NCBI GenBank assembly: GCA_964428885.1
Contig: CAYRZP010000119.1
Span: 1 to 6,197, forward strand
Direction of reading: 5' to 3'
From: JAQVQN01 sp964428885
GTDB taxonomy: Bacteria > Verrucomicrobiota > Kiritimatiellia > RFP12 > UBA1067
DNA length: 6,197 nucleotides
Positions within the stretch are counted from its first letter, which is position 1. Each line of letters starts with the position of its first letter. The notes under the pieces were generated by a model that saw nothing but the letters and a program-made list of their open reading frames with translations, made no database searches and was not told where the DNA came from. A program made the translations under genes and the position numbers. Positions 6,021-6,197 of this stretch are shown in pieces.

Positions 6021-6109
6021 TGGCGGAGAGGGAGGGATTGCCACTCGCTGCGCTCGTTGCCGCACGCTCCGGTGCGGCCTCTGCCTGCTCCGCAGGCGGT
6101 CGAACCCCC
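6021..6109 (-). repeat. Split duplicate of the tRNA 3' end with a 60-base insert
   Basis: Bases 6021-6039 (TGGCGGAGAGGGAGGGATT) repeat 6146-6164 exactly, 19 of 19. Bases 6100-6109 (TCGAACCCCC) repeat 6164-6173 exactly, 10 of 10. In the tRNA the two blocks are contiguous and share one T; here they are separated by 60 bases (6040-6099). On the minus strand this is the 3' 28 bases of the tRNA, from T stem through CCA, interrupted in the T loop. The insert folds into two perfect hairpins: GCCGCAC/GTGCGGC (6059-6065 with 6072-6078) and GCCTGC/GCAGGC (6083-6088 with 6092-6097). No 5' tRNA half accompanies it, so it is not a functional tRNA gene. Confidence 0.85.
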
Positions 6110-6122
6110 TGCGGGTGTTCTC

Positions 6123-6138
6123 ATCCCTCCCTGCGCCA
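6123..6138. repeat. Inverted, degenerate copy of the tRNA 3' end
   Basis: ATCCCTCCCTGCGCCA (6123-6138) is a slightly altered reverse complement of 6146-6163. Ten contiguous bases and a 5-base block pair, separated by a 3-by-1 internal loop. The two arms are only 7 bases apart (ATGGGAT, 6139-6145), so the tRNA 3' end and its trailer could form a 15-bp hairpin. Confidence 0.75.
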
Positions 6139-6145
6139 ATGGGAT

Positions 6146-6197
6146 TGGCGGAGAGGGAGGGATTCGAACCCCCGGTACCTTGCGGCACGCATGATTT
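6146..6197 (-). tRNA. tRNA-Ser, 3' part only (cut by window edge)
   Basis: Read on the minus strand, the end is encoded CCA (6148-6146), discriminator G (6149), acceptor 3' strand CCTCTCC (6156-6150) and a T arm GGGGG-TTCGAAT-CCCTC (6173-6157) with one G-U pair. Before it is a long variable arm, GTGCC-gcaa-GGTAC, pairing through five bases including one G-U. A variable arm of this size means class II (Ser, Leu or Tyr). The G discriminator fits Ser, whereas Leu and Tyr use A. If the terminal AAA at 6197-6195 is positions 36-38, the anticodon ends in A, consistent with NGA. The 5' half and anticodon lie outside the window. Confidence 0.85.

Noticed and set aside
5985..6188. 67-codon minus-strand open frame ending in the terminator
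   Set aside because: It is read through the tRNA 3' end, its repeat copies and the terminator stem. The start of the product (GGSNPSLSA) is simply the translation of a T arm and acceptor.
6017..6197. CRISPR-like repeat arrangement at the right end
   Set aside because: Only two exact repeats exist and they are pieces of a tRNA gene. There is no regular spacing and no cas gene.

Overview
The window is GC-rich bacterial chromosomal DNA carrying six convincing protein genes and the 3' end of one tRNA gene at the right edge. Candidate promoters of sigma-70 type, Shine-Dalgarno sites and one strong intrinsic terminator are visible. The mix suggests a Gram-negative bacterium: a pyrophosphate-dependent phosphofructokinase, a two-membrane-helix cardiolipin synthase, a phenylalanyl-tRNA synthetase alpha subunit with an extra Cys cluster and no adjacent pheT, a glycine-zipper lipoprotein and a secreted SGNH hydrolase. 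A member of the PVC group (Kiritimatiellota, Lentisphaerota or Verrucomicrobiota) is my best guess, but this is an inference from protein style and not a proven assignment.

Layout, left to right. Bases 1-167 are a leader region with a GC hairpin and a promoter for pfp. The pfp gene (168-1403, +) runs into the convergent cls gene (1431-2942, -), with a GC hairpin filling the 27-base gap. Upstream of cls on the same strand lies a small gene of unknown function (3038-3451, -). Its promoter sits so close to its ATG that a leaderless mRNA is predicted. Divergent from it is pheS (3634-4674, +). A 297-base gap with GGCGCGCC-type palindromes follows, then a two-gene secretory operon: a glycine-zipper lipoprotein (4972-5220, +) and an SGNH/GDSL hydrolase (5238-5957, +), closed by a strong terminator (5987-6015).

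The right end is the most unusual part. A class II tRNA gene, probably tRNA-Ser, lies on the minus strand and is cut by the window edge (6146-6197). Directly 3' of it are two further derivatives of its own 3' end. One is a degenerate inverted copy (6123-6138) that could pair with the tRNA 3' end through about 15 base pairs. The other is a direct copy (6021-6109) whose T loop is split by a 60-base, hairpin-forming insert. The exact 19-bp repeats at 6021-6039 and 6146-6164 bound a 125-bp unit and look like att-site or tRNA-derived mobile repeat architecture.

Functionally, the genes are mostly independent housekeeping functions: reversible PPi-linked glycolysis, anionic phospholipid synthesis and Phe-tRNA charging. 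The lipoprotein/hydrolase pair is the only clear operon. No CRISPR array, transposase or defence gene was seen.
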